NCBI GenBank assembly: GCA_020635725.1
Contig: JACJZF010000003.1
Coordinates: 248,001 to 312,000, forward strand
Reading direction: 5' to 3'
DNA: 64,000 bases
Origin: Flavobacteriales bacterium
GTDB lineage: Bacteria; Bacteroidota; Bacteroidia; Flavobacteriales_F; PHOS-HE28
The notes below the pieces were generated by a model. The model saw nothing but the letters and a program-made list of their open reading frames with translations, made no database searches and was not told the DNA's origin. How positions within the stretch are numbered: the stretch's first letter is position 1; every line of letters starts with the position of its first letter. Below are positions 1 through 9,240 of the stretch, piece by piece. Made by a program: the position numbers and the translations under genes.

Positions 1-899
1 AGCGCATAGCGGCTCCAGGCTAATTCCCGAATGCCTCCTGCGAGCAGCACGCGATCAATGGCGATGAGGGCGTATGGCAGGGTATCCACACGGTGCTCTG
101 GAAGCCCCGGAACGAGCAGGCGTTCCGCGCGGGGCAGGCGTAGCAAACGGTCCTTCAGCGCGTCGTATTCAAGGGCGGTGAATCGCAGGCCCAGGACCTC
201 ATCCGGGAGCTCGGCGCCGCGTTCGGCCATGACGATGCGCGCGAGCGAATCGAAGCTGCCCGCGCTGCCGATGAGCACGTGCGGCTCTTGTCGCTCGACA
301 ACGGCGTAAAGCGCTTCGAGGCGGTCGTCGAGGTGCTGCGCGATGCGGGCTTCCTCGTCCACGGTGATGGGGTCGGAGATCGGGATGCGCTCGCGCAATC
401 GCGTCACGCCGAGCTCGAAGCTGCGTTTCCACATGAGCGCCTTGTCGGTGGCGAGGATGAACTCGATGCTGCCACCGCCGATGTCCATCACCAGGGCCGG
501 CTGCGTGCCGAAGGGAATCGCTTGCCGCACGCCAGCCAGTATCAATTCTGCTTCCTGCTCGCCGGGGATGACCGAGATCACGATCCCGAGTTCATCCTTC
601 ACTCGCTGCACGAACCGGTCGGCGTTCCGCGCGTTGCGCAGCATGGAGGTGCCGAAACCCTTGATCCGCAGCGCGCCCAGCGATTCTGCTTTCCGCTTGT
701 GCCGGCGCAAGGCATCCATGCCGCGTTCGAAAGCCTCATCGGAGATCAAGCCTTGCTCTATACCGCCTCTGCCCAGGAAGACAGGAAGCTCCGCGCTATG
801 CACTACGCACAGGCCGTCCTCCCTCTTCTCGAATACGAGCAGGTTGAAGGTGTTCGTGCCGAGATCGATGATCGCCGAACGCATGACACGCTCATTCAT
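1..899 (-). CDS. Ppx/GppA family exopolyphosphatase/pppGpp phosphohydrolase, C-terminus cut by window edge
   Basis: This reading frame runs off the left edge, so only about 299 N-terminal residues are visible. The start of the protein reads MRSAIIDLGTNTFNLLVF, the phosphate-1 loop of the actin-like ASKHA fold, and a second glycine-rich phosphate loop DIGGGSIEFI follows near residue 145. These two motifs define Ppx/GppA phosphatases, which hydrolyse polyphosphate or pppGpp in the cytoplasm. Two in-frame ATGs exist (899 and 884); the second begins right at the conserved core. The upstream one abuts a 24-bp minisatellite. Which substrate it uses cannot be told from sequence. The family call is firm. 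Confidence 0.9.
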   Translation of the reverse strand, partial: MNERVMRSAIIDLGTNTFNLLVFEKREDGLCVVHSAELPVFLGRGGIEQGLISDEAFERGMDALRRHKRKAESLGALRIKGFGTSMLRNARNADRFVQRVKDELGIVISVIPGEQEAELILAGVRQAIPFGTQPALVMDIGGGSIEFILATDKALMWKRSFELGVTRLRERIPISDPITVDEEARIAQHLDDRLEALYAVVERQEPHVLIGSAGSFDSLARIVMAERGAELPDEVLGLRFTALEYDALKDRLLRLPRAERLLVPGLPEHRVDTLPYALIAIDRVLLAGGIRELAWSRYA

Positions 900-1082
900 G
901 ATTCCATGTGGCTATGGTTCCATGTGACCAAACCAATATCATCAATCACGGCCATGGCCCCACGAGCACATGGAATCATGGTCACATGAGCACCTGGAAT
1001 CATGGCCACATGAGCACATGAAATCATGGCCACATGGACACATGGAATCATGGCCCCATGAGCACATGGAATCCCGGCCACA
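897..1082. repeat. 24-bp minisatellite (five copies) with an inverted partial copy
   Basis: Between the Ppx-like gene and the ABC permease lie five head-to-tail 24-bp units at 959-982, 983-1006, 1007-1030, 1031-1054 and 1055-1078, with a partial sixth to about 1082. The consensus is CACATGAGCACATGG followed by AATCATGGC; units differ by one to four bases. At 897-930 the same words occur in inverse orientation (CATGATTCCATGTGG), so the array can fold back on itself. The period is a multiple of three and the minus strand is open through it, but the repeat peptide looks artefactual. Confidence 0.9.
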
Positions 1083-1087
1083 TGATC

Positions 1088-2407
1088 TCAGCCTTTGTAC
1101 ATCAGCCAGCGCCCGAGCTCCTTCCACGACACCTTCTTGCCATACATGAGGATGCCCGTGCGATAGATGCGCCCTGCGAGCCACACGCTGCCGATGAAGG
1201 TGGCCACGAGCAAAGCCATGCTCAAGAGCAGCTGCCAGAGCGGCACGGTGCCCATCACCACGCGCACCATCATCACGATCGGGCTGGTGAGCGGGATCAT
1301 GCTCCCCCAGAGCACGGCGGGGCTCTCTGGATTGAGCACGCCGAGCTGCGCGATGAAGATGGCGATGATCATGGGCACGGTCACGGGGAACATGAACTGC
1401 TGCGTGTCCGTCTCGCTATCGACCGCGCTGCCGATGGCGGCCAGCAACGAGCTGTAGAGCAAGTAGCCGCCCACGAAGAAGAAGGCGAAGACGGCCAGCA
1501 CCATGGGCACGTTCACCTGTTCGATCATCGCGAGCACCTTGTCGCTGTCCACCGCCTCTGCACGTGCGGCCTGTTGCTGCAAGAGTTGATTCTGCACCTG
1601 CGCGGTCATGCCGTTCTCGGCCAAGGCGGCGGGGTCGTACTGCGAGCTGGCGAACACCGCGAGCCCTATGATCACCATCACGGCGGTGATGCCGATCCAC
1701 AGGATGAACTGCGTGAAGCCCACCATGGCCACGCCCACGATCTTGCCCATCATCAGCTGGAAGGGCTTCACGCTGCTGATCAGCACTTCCACGATGCGGT
1801 TCTGCTTCTCCTCCATGACGCCGCGCATCACCTGCACGCCGTACATGAAGATGAAGATGAACATGAAGTAGCCGAAGAAGAAACCGATGACGGACCGTTC
1901 CTGCGCGAAGGATTCCTGATTGACGTCCTCGATGTCGAACGATTTGATGTCAAGCGGCTTGCGCACGCGCTCGAAGGCCTCCGGGTCGATGTTGGCCTGT
2001 TGGAGCCGCGCGAGCTCGATGCTCTTGTCCAGCTGCCCGCGGATATGGTTCATGATGAACTCGCTCGGCAGCGACTTGTAGTAGAGGTCGGCATGCGGGT
2101 CGTTGAGCACCCCGGGCAAGAGGTTGATGCGCACGGTGAACGGGCTGGACTGGAATGCGCTGTCGGACCATTGGTGCCCATCCACGAAGAAACTCACGTG
2201 CTTGCCGTCCTCGAGCTTGCGGCCGATCACGCCTTCGGGATCCACCACGAGCACCTGGTGGTCGGTGGCCTCCTGCGCGCCGATCCAGGCCATGCCCAGG
2301 ATCGCGCCGGTGATGAGCACCGGGCCGAGGATCGTCATGATGAGGAAGCTGCGTTTCCGCACGCGCGTGATGAACTCGCGCCAGATGATGAGTCGGATCT
2401 TGCTCAT
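1088..2407 (-). CDS. ABC-2 type exporter permease (NatB-like)
   Basis: 439-aa membrane protein. An N-terminal cytoplasmic stretch rich in Arg/Lys (IWREFITRVRKRSF) leads into a first transmembrane helix near residues 23-45. A large extracytoplasmic domain follows (about 50-170), then a cluster of five or so membrane segments from about 178 to 415. This one-helix, big-loop, helix-cluster layout is typical of the ABC2_membrane_3/NatB family. The cognate ATPase lies immediately upstream on the same strand (2480-3421) across a 72-nt gap occupied by a dispersed repeat, so the two form one exporter. The substrate is unknown; NatAB-type systems export Na+ or small molecules. Confidence 0.88.
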   Translation of the reverse strand: MSKIRLIIWREFITRVRKRSFLIMTILGPVLITGAILGMAWIGAQEATDHQVLVVDPEGVIGRKLEDGKHVSFFVDGHQWSDSAFQSSPFTVRINLLPGVLNDPHADLYYKSLPSEFIMNHIRGQLDKSIELARLQQANIDPEAFERVRKPLDIKSFDIEDVNQESFAQERSVIGFFFGYFMFIFIFMYGVQVMRGVMEEKQNRIVEVLISSVKPFQLMMGKIVGVAMVGFTQFILWIGITAVMVIIGLAVFASSQYDPAALAENGMTAQVQNQLLQQQAARAEAVDSDKVLAMIEQVNVPMVLAVFAFFFVGGYLLYSSLLAAIGSAVDSETDTQQFMFPVTVPMIIAIFIAQLGVLNPESPAVLWGSMIPLTSPIVMMVRVVMGTVPLWQLLLSMALLVATFIGSVWLAGRIYRTGILMYGKKVSWKELGRWLMYKG

Positions 2408-2478
2408 GTGAGGAGTTGCGGGTTGAGCGGGTTGAGGGTTGTTGCTTCGCGGAGCCTCGCAATGACGGGTTGATGCCG
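2408..2478. repeat. Dispersed GTTGAG / GTCATTGCGAG palindromic intergenic repeat
   Basis: The gap between the two ABC transporter genes is filled by GGTTGAG-type microrepeats followed, on the minus strand, by GTCATTGCGAGG...GCGAAGCAAC. TTGC and GCAA form the base of a small hairpin. The same vocabulary recurs at 31190-31370 and, in part, at 29461-29566 and 32903-32987. It is non-coding and resembles a widespread class of bacterial dispersed palindromes. Confidence 0.7.
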
Positions 2479-2479
2479 C

Positions 2480-3421
2480 CTATTCGGTCATGCCCGGTGA
2501 AACGGTCTCCGGCGCCCGTTCACTCACCACCCGGATGAAGATGTCGTGCATGCGCGGCACTTCCTCCTGCACGCCGTGCACTTCGATGGTGGGCAGCAGC
2601 TGGCGTAGCACATCGTTCAGCTTGGAGCCCTTGCCGAGGCGGATGCGGGCATGGCTGTATTCGCCGTTCTCTTCGGCATCGAGCAGCTCTCCGGTGAAGG
2701 CCAGCGCGTTCGCCAGTGCGACCCGGTTGCCCTTGAACTCGATGCGGTAGGTGTTGTCGGAGTAGCGACGGCGGATCTCGCGCACGTTGCCGTGCAGCAT
2801 CAGCCGGGAGCGATCGATCAGCCCGATGTGGTCGCAGAGCTCCTCGACGCTGGGCATGCTGTGGGTGCTGAGCATCACGGTGACGCCTGCATCGCGCAGT
2901 CGCAGGATCTCCGCCCGGATCAGCTCGGCGTTGATGGGGTCGAAGCCGCTGAAGGGCTCATCCAGGATCAGCAATCGGGGTTCGTGCAGCACGGTGGTGA
3001 TGAACTGCACCTTCTGCGCCATGCCTTTGCTGAGCTCCTCCACCTTCTTGTTCCACCAGCCGCCCATGTCCCAGCGCTCGAACCAGGCTTTGAGCCGTTG
3101 CTGCGCATCGGTCCTCTTCAAGCCCTTGAGCTGCGCGAGGTAGAGGGCCTGTTCGCCCACCTTCATCTTCTTGTACAGGCCGCGCTCCTCGGGCAGGTAG
3201 CCCATGCGCGCCACATCGTTCAGGCCCATCTCGTGGCCATCGAGCATCACGCGTCCCTCATCTGGCCCGGTGATCCGGGTGATGATGCGGATGAGCGTGG
3301 TCTTGCCCGCGCCGTTGGGCCCCAACAGCCCGAATACCTGGCCCGAGGGCACCTCCATGGTCACGTGGTCGAGCGCGACGAAATCGCCGAACCGCTTGGT
3401 GAGTCCTTCGAGTTGAAGCAT
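2480..3421 (-). CDS. ABC transporter ATP-binding protein (NatA-like)
   Basis: 313-aa nucleotide-binding subunit. It has Walker A GPNGAGKTT (about residues 34-42, Lys40), a signature-region motif ELSKGMAQKVQ, Walker B LLILDEPFSGFDP and a switch histidine in LSTHSM. The last 80 or so residues form the DUF4162-type C-terminal extension common in NatA/multidrug-type ATPases. The signature LSKGMAQK deviates from LSGGQ in the way usual for this subfamily. It pairs with the downstream permease at 1088-2407 to make an ATP-driven exporter at the inner membrane. The start ATG at 3421 gives the standard MLQLEGLTKRFG beginning. Confidence 0.92.
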   Translation of the reverse strand: MLQLEGLTKRFGDFVALDHVTMEVPSGQVFGLLGPNGAGKTTLIRIITRITGPDEGRVMLDGHEMGLNDVARMGYLPEERGLYKKMKVGEQALYLAQLKGLKRTDAQQRLKAWFERWDMGGWWNKKVEELSKGMAQKVQFITTVLHEPRLLILDEPFSGFDPINAELIRAEILRLRDAGVTVMLSTHSMPSVEELCDHIGLIDRSRLMLHGNVREIRRRYSDNTYRIEFKGNRVALANALAFTGELLDAEENGEYSHARIRLGKGSKLNDVLRQLLPTIEVHGVQEEVPRMHDIFIRVVSERAPETVSPGMTE

Positions 3422-3447
3422 GTGGGTGGCGAAGGTATTCGCGGCGC

Positions 3448-3474
3448 GATGGGCTCCTATCCCGGAGGCCCATC
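3448..3474 (-). terminator. Stem-loop between the DCC gene and the ABC ATPase
   Basis: GATGGGCTCC at 3448-3457 pairs with GGAGGCCCATC at 3464-3474, giving a 10-bp stem with one bulged base and a six-base loop. It lies just downstream of the DCC gene stop (minus strand) and before the ABC ATPase start. There is no U-tract, so its action as a terminator is uncertain. Confidence 0.4.
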
Positions 3475-3493
3475 TGCTCGACCGTTCATGTGA

Positions 3494-3910
3494 TCACGGC
3501 AGGAAGCGCTCGCGCTCGGCGGCCGTCGGTATCCGGCAGGCATCGCGCTTGCCGAACAAGCGGTACCGGTTGCGTGCGATCAAATCGTATACGGCATCCC
3601 GCACGAAGCGGGGGATGAGGAAGAGCGCGCGGTAGGCCCTGCGCCATCCGCCAAGATCGATCAATGCCTGCAAGGCGGCATCGGAGCGCTGCAGCATCTT
3701 CCCGTGGCGCTGGTAAATCAGGGTCTGCATATGGGTGATCTGGTCCGCGGGCAGCAGCTCCTTCGCGGTGCTTCCTTGCAATGGTGCGAAGCGCAGCACG
3801 CCATTGCGATCAGCGCGCAGTAGATGGTCAACGAGCCGGTTGCACAGGCCGCACACGCCATCGAAGAAGAGGACGCGGGGGCTGTGGCGCTGGTCGCTGT
3901 CGATGGGCAC
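3494..3910 (-). CDS. DCC family thiol-disulfide oxidoreductase (DUF393)
   Basis: 138-aa small protein carrying the defining motif near residue 16-24, FFDGVCGLCN, i.e. Asp-x-x-Cys-x-x-Cys, followed by a thioredoxin-like fold sequence (LLRADRNGVLRFAPLQG). DCC proteins are predicted redox proteins; few are biochemically characterised. The start used is GTG at 3910, since the motif begins only a dozen residues later and no closer ATG exists. It is followed by a stem-loop and then the ABC exporter genes, with no obvious functional link. Confidence 0.88.
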   Translation of the reverse strand: MPIDSDQRHSPRVLFFDGVCGLCNRLVDHLLRADRNGVLRFAPLQGSTAKELLPADQITHMQTLIYQRHGKMLQRSDAALQALIDLGGWRRAYRALFLIPRFVRDAVYDLIARNRYRLFGKRDACRIPTAAERERFLP

Positions 3911-3981
3911 GGCGCGAAGCTACCGGTCGGACGCAGGAAGCCCCGGCCTGGGCCAGGGCTTCCACGCATGCGTTCTATTGC

Positions 3982-6900
3982 TCAGGGCTGAATCACCAGT
4001 CGCTCGGTGTGCACCGTGCCGCCTGCGGTGATGTTCACCAGGTACATGCCCGTGGCGAGCTCGCCGTTCAGTTCCAGCACCGTGTTCAGATAGCCGTCGG
4101 TTACCGCGATGGTGCGGGCCGCTACGCGCTTGCCGAAGCCGTCGTAGATATCGGCGCTCACGGTGTTCACGCCATCCTCAACCTGGGTAAGGTTGATGAA
4201 GAGCTGGTCGCCGCGGTTGGGATTGGGGTACATGGCGAGCGTACCATTCACGCCGTTGCCCTGCAGCGCGATGCTCTGGCCGCCTCCCGTGAGGCAGTTG
4301 CTGGTGGTGAGCAGGCACACATCGCCCCAAGCGGGATCGTTCAGGCCCGCGCCGCTCGCATCGCACCAGGTAGCGCCGTTGTCGAAGCTCGCGCGCACAT
4401 CCACTTCATAGGTCTTGCCGCAAGCCAGGCCCAAGGTGTTCACGAAGTACTGCCCGGTGGCGCTGGTCTTCACGAGCACGAAGTTCTCGGCGATGATGCG
4501 GAAGCGGAACTGGTAGCGGTTGGCGTTGAGGTAGGTGCAGTTGCCCTGCATGCGGCGCACTGAACGGGCGTGCACGTATGCGTTGTTGGCCACCGGGCGG
4601 GTTGCGCCGCAGCTCAGGAACTGGTTGCCGGGGATGTCCATGAGCTTGGTGCGCGGGCATTGCGCAGCGGCGTCATCCAGCATCAGTCGGCAGGCCGGGC
4701 CCCAGGGCAGGAAGGTGCCGTTCACGCGGCCGCGTACCTTCACGTTGTACAGCACGCCTTGTGCGAGCTGGTTGCCGCTCCAGTTGTTCAGGCGGAAGCC
4801 GCAGGCACGCGTGGCGCTCACCGGCAGGCCATTGTTGGTGCTATGGCTCTGGAAGCGGCGGAAGCTATACCCGCCATTCGGATCGAACCACCACAACTGG
4901 TAGCCGCTCGTGGCATCGTTCACGCCATACTGGGCCGTAACGGCGTCGTTGTCGTTGGCCACTACGTACTCGCCACCGCACGGACCGGTCTTCCAATCGA
5001 GCTTGTCGCAGCTGGTGAAGATCAGGCGGTCCTGGCCCAGGGGCAGGCAGAAGCCCTCGCCGTTGGCCACCTGGCTCACGCTGCCCGTGGTGAAGCCGCC
5101 GTTGCCGAAGGCATCGCGCAGGTTGTCGATCAGGCGGCCGCTGCTGTTCACGCGCAGCTGGTAACCGCCGCCCGTGATGCCGTCGCCGCCGTCATCGGTC
5201 ACCACGAGGTAGAAGCAGCCATCGGGCAGGCAGGTGGCCAGGCTGTAGCCGGGGCTGGCTGGGTACACGCCGTTGCCGCTCTGCACCAGAATATCCGATC
5301 CCTGCTGACGCAGCTCCCATCCGATGTCGCTCACGCCGTCGGGCTGGAAGATGATATCCAAATCGGTGATGCAGGTCAGATCCGGAGTGCATTCCGTGGC
5401 ACCCACGTCACTGATCTCGCCGTTGGGGCAGGCCAGGCATTCGGTCTGAGCGATGGTCGGGTTGTAGGTGTTGACGGCGCATAGCTGACAGGCCTGCTGG
5501 CCACTTGTCGCTGAGAACGAACCTGCAGGACAGGGCTGCGAGCTGAGGCCATCGGCGCAGAAATAGCCGGGTGGGCAGATCGTGCATGCGGTGATCACGT
5601 CGTTCCCGTCGATATCCGTGATGGTGGCGTAGTAGCCCAGGTTGCACGCGCAGGTGTTCGCGTCGAAGTCCGCGATGCCATCCACGGCGAACGGACAGTC
5701 ATCCAATTCATCAACTGTCCCATCGCCATCGGAGTCGGGACCAAGGATCCCGCGCGCGAGCCAGGGAGAGACCTGTCCACCGGCATGCAGGAAGTTGCCT
5801 CCGACATACATGTCATCGCCCACCACGATCACGCGATTCACGTTATTATCCACGCCGCTGCCGAAAGCAGACCAAGCCGAGCCGTTCCATTTCGCCACCC
5901 TGTTCGCCGGAGCTCCGCCGGCCGTGGTGAAATCCCCTACTGCGATGAGGTCCGTGCCATGCACCGCGAGCGACCTTACAGTATTGTTCAATGCCGTACC
6001 CAAAGCCGACCACGCTGAACCATCCCACTTCGCAACGCGATTGGTGGTGATGAACGGCGGGCCCACCAGGGTGAAAGCTCCGCCGGCGAAAAGTTCCGTG
6101 CCAATGGTGGCCAGCGAAGTGACGGTGCTGGTGAGCCCGATCCCCAGTGCCGACCAACTGCTCCCGTTCCATTTGGCCACTTTGCTTGCGGACACACCGC
6201 TCATGGTCGTGAAATCACCGCCAGCGTACAGGTCCGCACCCGAAGGGTGCAATGCGAGCACATTTCCATTCACTCCAGTGGCCATCACGTTCCACGCGGC
6301 ACCGGTCCACTTGGCTATGTAACCCGTGTTGGCCAAGCCACCGGCCGATGTGAATTCGCCACCTACGATGATGTCCGGACCGAAGGGGGCGATGGCACGC
6401 ACACGACCGTTCGTTCCGGTGCCCAAGCCGGTCCAACTGCTTCCGTTCCACTTGGCGATGCGGTTCGCCGGTGCACCGCCTGCGGTAGTGAAATCCCCTC
6501 CCGCGTAAAGGTCCCCACCGATGAATGTCAGCACATACACCGTTCCGTTCATACCTGCGCCAAGGGCGGACCAGGAGCTTCCATCCCACTTGGCCACATA
6601 CGGCGCAGCCACGCCACCGGCTTGGGTGAAGGCACCGCCGACGTACAGGTCCGTACCGTCATGCGCGAGCGCCACCACGCTGGTGTTGATCCCTGTGCCG
6701 AACGCGGTAATGGTGCTGCCATCGTACCTGGCGATGTAGTTCGCGGTGGTGCCGGTGACGATGTTGAAGGCACCGCCGATGTATAGGTCGCCACCGTACA
6801 GCGTGAGAGCACGCACCTGCCCATTGGTGCTGCCACCCACTGCGGACCAGGCCGTGCCGTTCCATCGGGCCAGATTCAGGGCCGGAGCGGTGAACTGCCC

Positions 6901-8397
6901 GCCCGCATAGAGGTAGGACCCGTGGAAGGCCAGCGCCCACACCGCGGCGTTCATACCACCACCGCTCAGTGCGGACCAGCTGCCCCCGTTCCACTTCGCG
7001 ATGTAGAACGCGGTGGTTCCACCGGCTGTCGTGAAGCCACCTCCGGCATAGAGGTCCGTACCGTTCTTCGCCAAGGAAAGCACTTGGCCGTTCATTCCGG
7101 TGCCCAAGGAGGACCATGTGCTCCCATCCCATTTCGCTATTCGGTTGGCGGGAAAGCCCACGAGCGTGGTGAATCCACCGGCTACATACAAGTCGGTCCC
7201 ATCCACGAGCAACGCCTGCACATTGCTATCCGTAGTACCCACACCAAGCGACGACCACGTGGTCCCGTTCCACTTTGCCAGCCTGCTGGTATTGGCCACG
7301 CCACCCGCAGAGAGGAACCCACCACCCACGATCAACTCGGACCCCATCCAGGCCATGGCCAGTGCCTGTTGGCCATTGAGGCCGGAGCCCAGCGCGGACC
7401 AATTCGCGCCATCCCATTTGGCGATGTGATTCACCGTGATGCCGCCCGCCGTAGTGAAAGTGCCGCCCACGTATATATCCGTGCCATTGGCCAATAGTGA
7501 GCTCACCGTTCCAGGCTGAACACCCCATGCCACGCCAACGCCCAACGCGGACCATGAGGTGCCATCCCATTTGGCGATCTGGTTCGCAGGCACGTTCCCG
7601 ACGAAGGTGAACGTACCTCCGATGTACAGGTCGCCGTTCGAGTCGATGGCGATGGCTTGGACCAATCCATTGGCGCCGGGCAGGCCCGAGTTCATGCTCA
7701 CCCAGTTCGCATCGCTGAAGGTCGGGTCGATCCTGATGGGATAGGTCGCGCTTGCATCATGAACACGGATGACGATCTCATGCTCATCCACGACGTCCAT
7801 CACGGCCATCAATTGCTGACCAATGGCGTCAGTAACAAGCAACCGGCCATAGGCCAGCTCCCGCCCTGAACCGTCCATTGTCAGCACGGTGCCTTCGAGG
7901 CCTTGTGTGGCCACAGCGCCTTGTAGGGCCAGATGCACGAGCAATTCACCATCGCCAGCAGGGCGCGTGTCCAGAATGAAATCCTGTCGCACGCCGTCCA
8001 CGCTCACGGAATACTCCTCTGTAAGCGCGGGGCGAATGAAACGTGCCGTTGCGTCATCGCTGGTCACGGTACCGCGGAGCGAGAGCACGTTCAAGGAGTT
8101 GCCGCGGCCGAAAGCCGACGCGGTCAACCGCAGATCCCTCGCCGGGGCGACCGTGGAGATCAGTATCAGGCCTTGGTCCGTAACGGTGCCGGCCAGCTTC
8201 TGGAAACCAGAGCGTAGGTGAACACCCTCTGAAGTAGGTGCGATGCCGACCGCGTCGCCGGTGTATGCCTCAGTGGCTGCGGCTCCCAAGCGGGACCAGG
8301 GGATGGGTTCCTGTGATCCGAGCTGGGCATTCAAAAAACCGGGCCCGCCAAGGGACAGTATAAGAATGAGCACTCTGTAGGTGAAAGGGATCCTCAT
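3982..8397 (-). CDS. Giant secreted propeller-repeat protein with type IX secretion sorting domain
   Basis: 1471 aa from the ATG at 8397, chosen because a signal peptide (FTYRVLILILSLGGPGFLNAQ) starts there; upstream in-frame codons look non-native. After an N-terminal domain to about residue 235 come 13 repeats of roughly 50 aa with cores such as IAKWNGSSWSALG...DLYAGGDFTTAGG (about 240-900), resembling RAX2/kelch-type propeller repeats. A Ca-binding-like stretch DSDGDGTVDELDDCPF and a Cys-rich CPPGYFC/CPAGSFS segment similar to eukaryotic GCC2/GCC3 repeats follow. The last 450 residues, including the MYPNPNRGDQLFINL sorting domain, closely match those of the protein at 11518-15552. It is presumably exported by T9SS and attached to the surface. 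Function unknown. Confidence 0.9.
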   Translation of the reverse strand: MRIPFTYRVLILILSLGGPGFLNAQLGSQEPIPWSRLGAAATEAYTGDAVGIAPTSEGVHLRSGFQKLAGTVTDQGLILISTVAPARDLRLTASAFGRGNSLNVLSLRGTVTSDDATARFIRPALTEEYSVSVDGVRQDFILDTRPAGDGELLVHLALQGAVATQGLEGTVLTMDGSGRELAYGRLLVTDAIGQQLMAVMDVVDEHEIVIRVHDASATYPIRIDPTFSDANWVSMNSGLPGANGLVQAIAIDSNGDLYIGGTFTFVGNVPANQIAKWDGTSWSALGVGVAWGVQPGTVSSLLANGTDIYVGGTFTTAGGITVNHIAKWDGANWSALGSGLNGQQALAMAWMGSELIVGGGFLSAGGVANTSRLAKWNGTTWSSLGVGTTDSNVQALLVDGTDLYVAGGFTTLVGFPANRIAKWDGSTWSSLGTGMNGQVLSLAKNGTDLYAGGGFTTAGGTTAFYIAKWNGGSWSALSGGGMNAAVWALAFHGSYLYAGGQFTAPALNLARWNGTAWSAVGGSTNGQVRALTLYGGDLYIGGAFNIVTGTTANYIARYDGSTITAFGTGINTSVVALAHDGTDLYVGGAFTQAGGVAAPYVAKWDGSSWSALGAGMNGTVYVLTFIGGDLYAGGDFTTAGGAPANRIAKWNGSSWTGLGTGTNGRVRAIAPFGPDIIVGGEFTSAGGLANTGYIAKWTGAAWNVMATGVNGNVLALHPSGADLYAGGDFTTMSGVSASKVAKWNGSSWSALGIGLTSTVTSLATIGTELFAGGAFTLVGPPFITTNRVAKWDGSAWSALGTALNNTVRSLAVHGTDLIAVGDFTTAGGAPANRVAKWNGSAWSAFGSGVDNNVNRVIVVGDDMYVGGNFLHAGGQVSPWLARGILGPDSDGDGTVDELDDCPFAVDGIADFDANTCACNLGYYATITDIDGNDVITACTICPPGYFCADGLSSQPCPAGSFSATSGQQACQLCAVNTYNPTIAQTECLACPNGEISDVGATECTPDLTCITDLDIIFQPDGVSDIGWELRQQGSDILVQSGNGVYPASPGYSLATCLPDGCFYLVVTDDGGDGITGGGYQLRVNSSGRLIDNLRDAFGNGGFTTGSVSQVANGEGFCLPLGQDRLIFTSCDKLDWKTGPCGGEYVVANDNDAVTAQYGVNDATSGYQLWWFDPNGGYSFRRFQSHSTNNGLPVSATRACGFRLNNWSGNQLAQGVLYNVKVRGRVNGTFLPWGPACRLMLDDAAAQCPRTKLMDIPGNQFLSCGATRPVANNAYVHARSVRRMQGNCTYLNANRYQFRFRIIAENFVLVKTSATGQYFVNTLGLACGKTYEVDVRASFDNGATWCDASGAGLNDPAWGDVCLLTTSNCLTGGGQSIALQGNGVNGTLAMYPNPNRGDQLFINLTQVEDGVNTVSADIYDGFGKRVAARTIAVTDGYLNTVLELNGELATGMYLVNITAGGTVHTERLVIQP

Positions 8398-8519
8398 GAG
8401 CGTGATCGATGTTCGTGTTCGCGTTTCGACAGAAGGAAAATGAATGCCGTGGCCTCGCTTGGATGGTGAGAGCCACCGCACCGATGAACGAATAGATGCG
8501 TTCTCCCGGGAGCGAGCAA

Positions 8520-8535
8520 TAACCCTTTCGGGTTA
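8520..8535 (-). terminator. Small GAAA-loop hairpin after the response regulator
   Basis: On the minus strand TAACCC-GAAA-GGGTTA forms a perfect 6-bp stem capped by a GNRA-type tetraloop, 33 nt past the response-regulator stop. It has no U-tract. Terminator or mRNA-end stabiliser is a reasonable guess. Confidence 0.4.
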
Positions 8536-8568
8536 ATATGACCAAGGCGTGAAGCCAGCAGGGGAAGC

Positions 8569-9240
8569 TCAGCGGTTCTTTGGAAACACCTTCCGCACCG
8601 CCTCCATTCGGCCACGCACCTGCAGCTTGCTGTAGATCCTGCGGACATGGACACGCACGGTCTCGGTGCTGAGCCCTGCTTTCTCTGCGATCTCTTTGTA
8701 TTTCAGGCCAGCGGCAAGCCCGTCCAGGACCTCCCGCTCCCGTGCACTCAAGAGCCCGTCCTGGATGGGCTGTGCCGCCTCTTGCTGAAAGCTGTTCACC
8801 ACCATGCGCGCGATCGCGCTGCTCATGGGGGATCCTCCGCGGTGAAGGTCACGAATGGCATCGATCAGTTCCTCGGCCGGTGTGCTCTTCAGGAGATAAC
8901 CTGTCGCCCCGGCACGCAAGGCTTCGAAGATGTAAGCTGGGTTCATGAAGACCGTGAGCATGAGGAACTGCAGATCCGGTCTGATCAGCCTGGCCTCGCG
9001 CACGCAATCCACGCCGCTCGTGCCGGGCAGGTTGATATCCATCAGAACCACATCGGCCTTCAATTCGGACAGTGAGCGAAGAAGGTCATCACCGGAAGCG
9101 AAGGTGCCCATGACGCGCATGCCCTCGGCACGTTCGATCCGTCTGCACAAATACTCCATCGTCGCTTCATCGTCATCGACGATGGCCACCCGCAGCACTT
9201 CCATGGAAGCAAGATAATCCGCAGCCTTCGATCCGTTCAT
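8569..9240 (-). CDS. NarL/LuxR-type response regulator
   Basis: 223-aa two-domain regulator. The receiver domain has the acidic pocket VDDDE (about 21-25), phospho-acceptor Asp68 in VLMDINLPG, and a Lys in YLLKSTPA. The C-terminal helix-turn-helix of the GerE/LuxR family reads LSAREREVLDGLAAGLKYKEIAEKAGLSTETVRVHVRRIYSKL. The ATG at 9240 overlaps the stop of the upstream histidine kinase (ATGA), so the pair is translationally coupled; an internal Met at residue 13 is an alternative start. It likely controls transcription in response to that kinase. The T9SS gene just downstream is a possible but untested target. Confidence 0.93.
   Translation of the reverse strand: MNGSKAADYLASMEVLRVAIVDDDEATMEYLCRRIERAEGMRVMGTFASGDDLLRSLSELKADVVLMDINLPGTSGVDCVREARLIRPDLQFLMLTVFMNPAYIFEALRAGATGYLLKSTPAEELIDAIRDLHRGGSPMSSAIARMVVNSFQQEAAQPIQDGLLSAREREVLDGLAAGLKYKEIAEKAGLSTETVRVHVRRIYSKLQVRGRMEAVRKVFPKNR

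Noticed and set aside
959..1082. CRISPR-like array
   Set aside because: Units are contiguous 24-bp tandem copies with no unique spacers; it is a minisatellite, and no cas genes are present.
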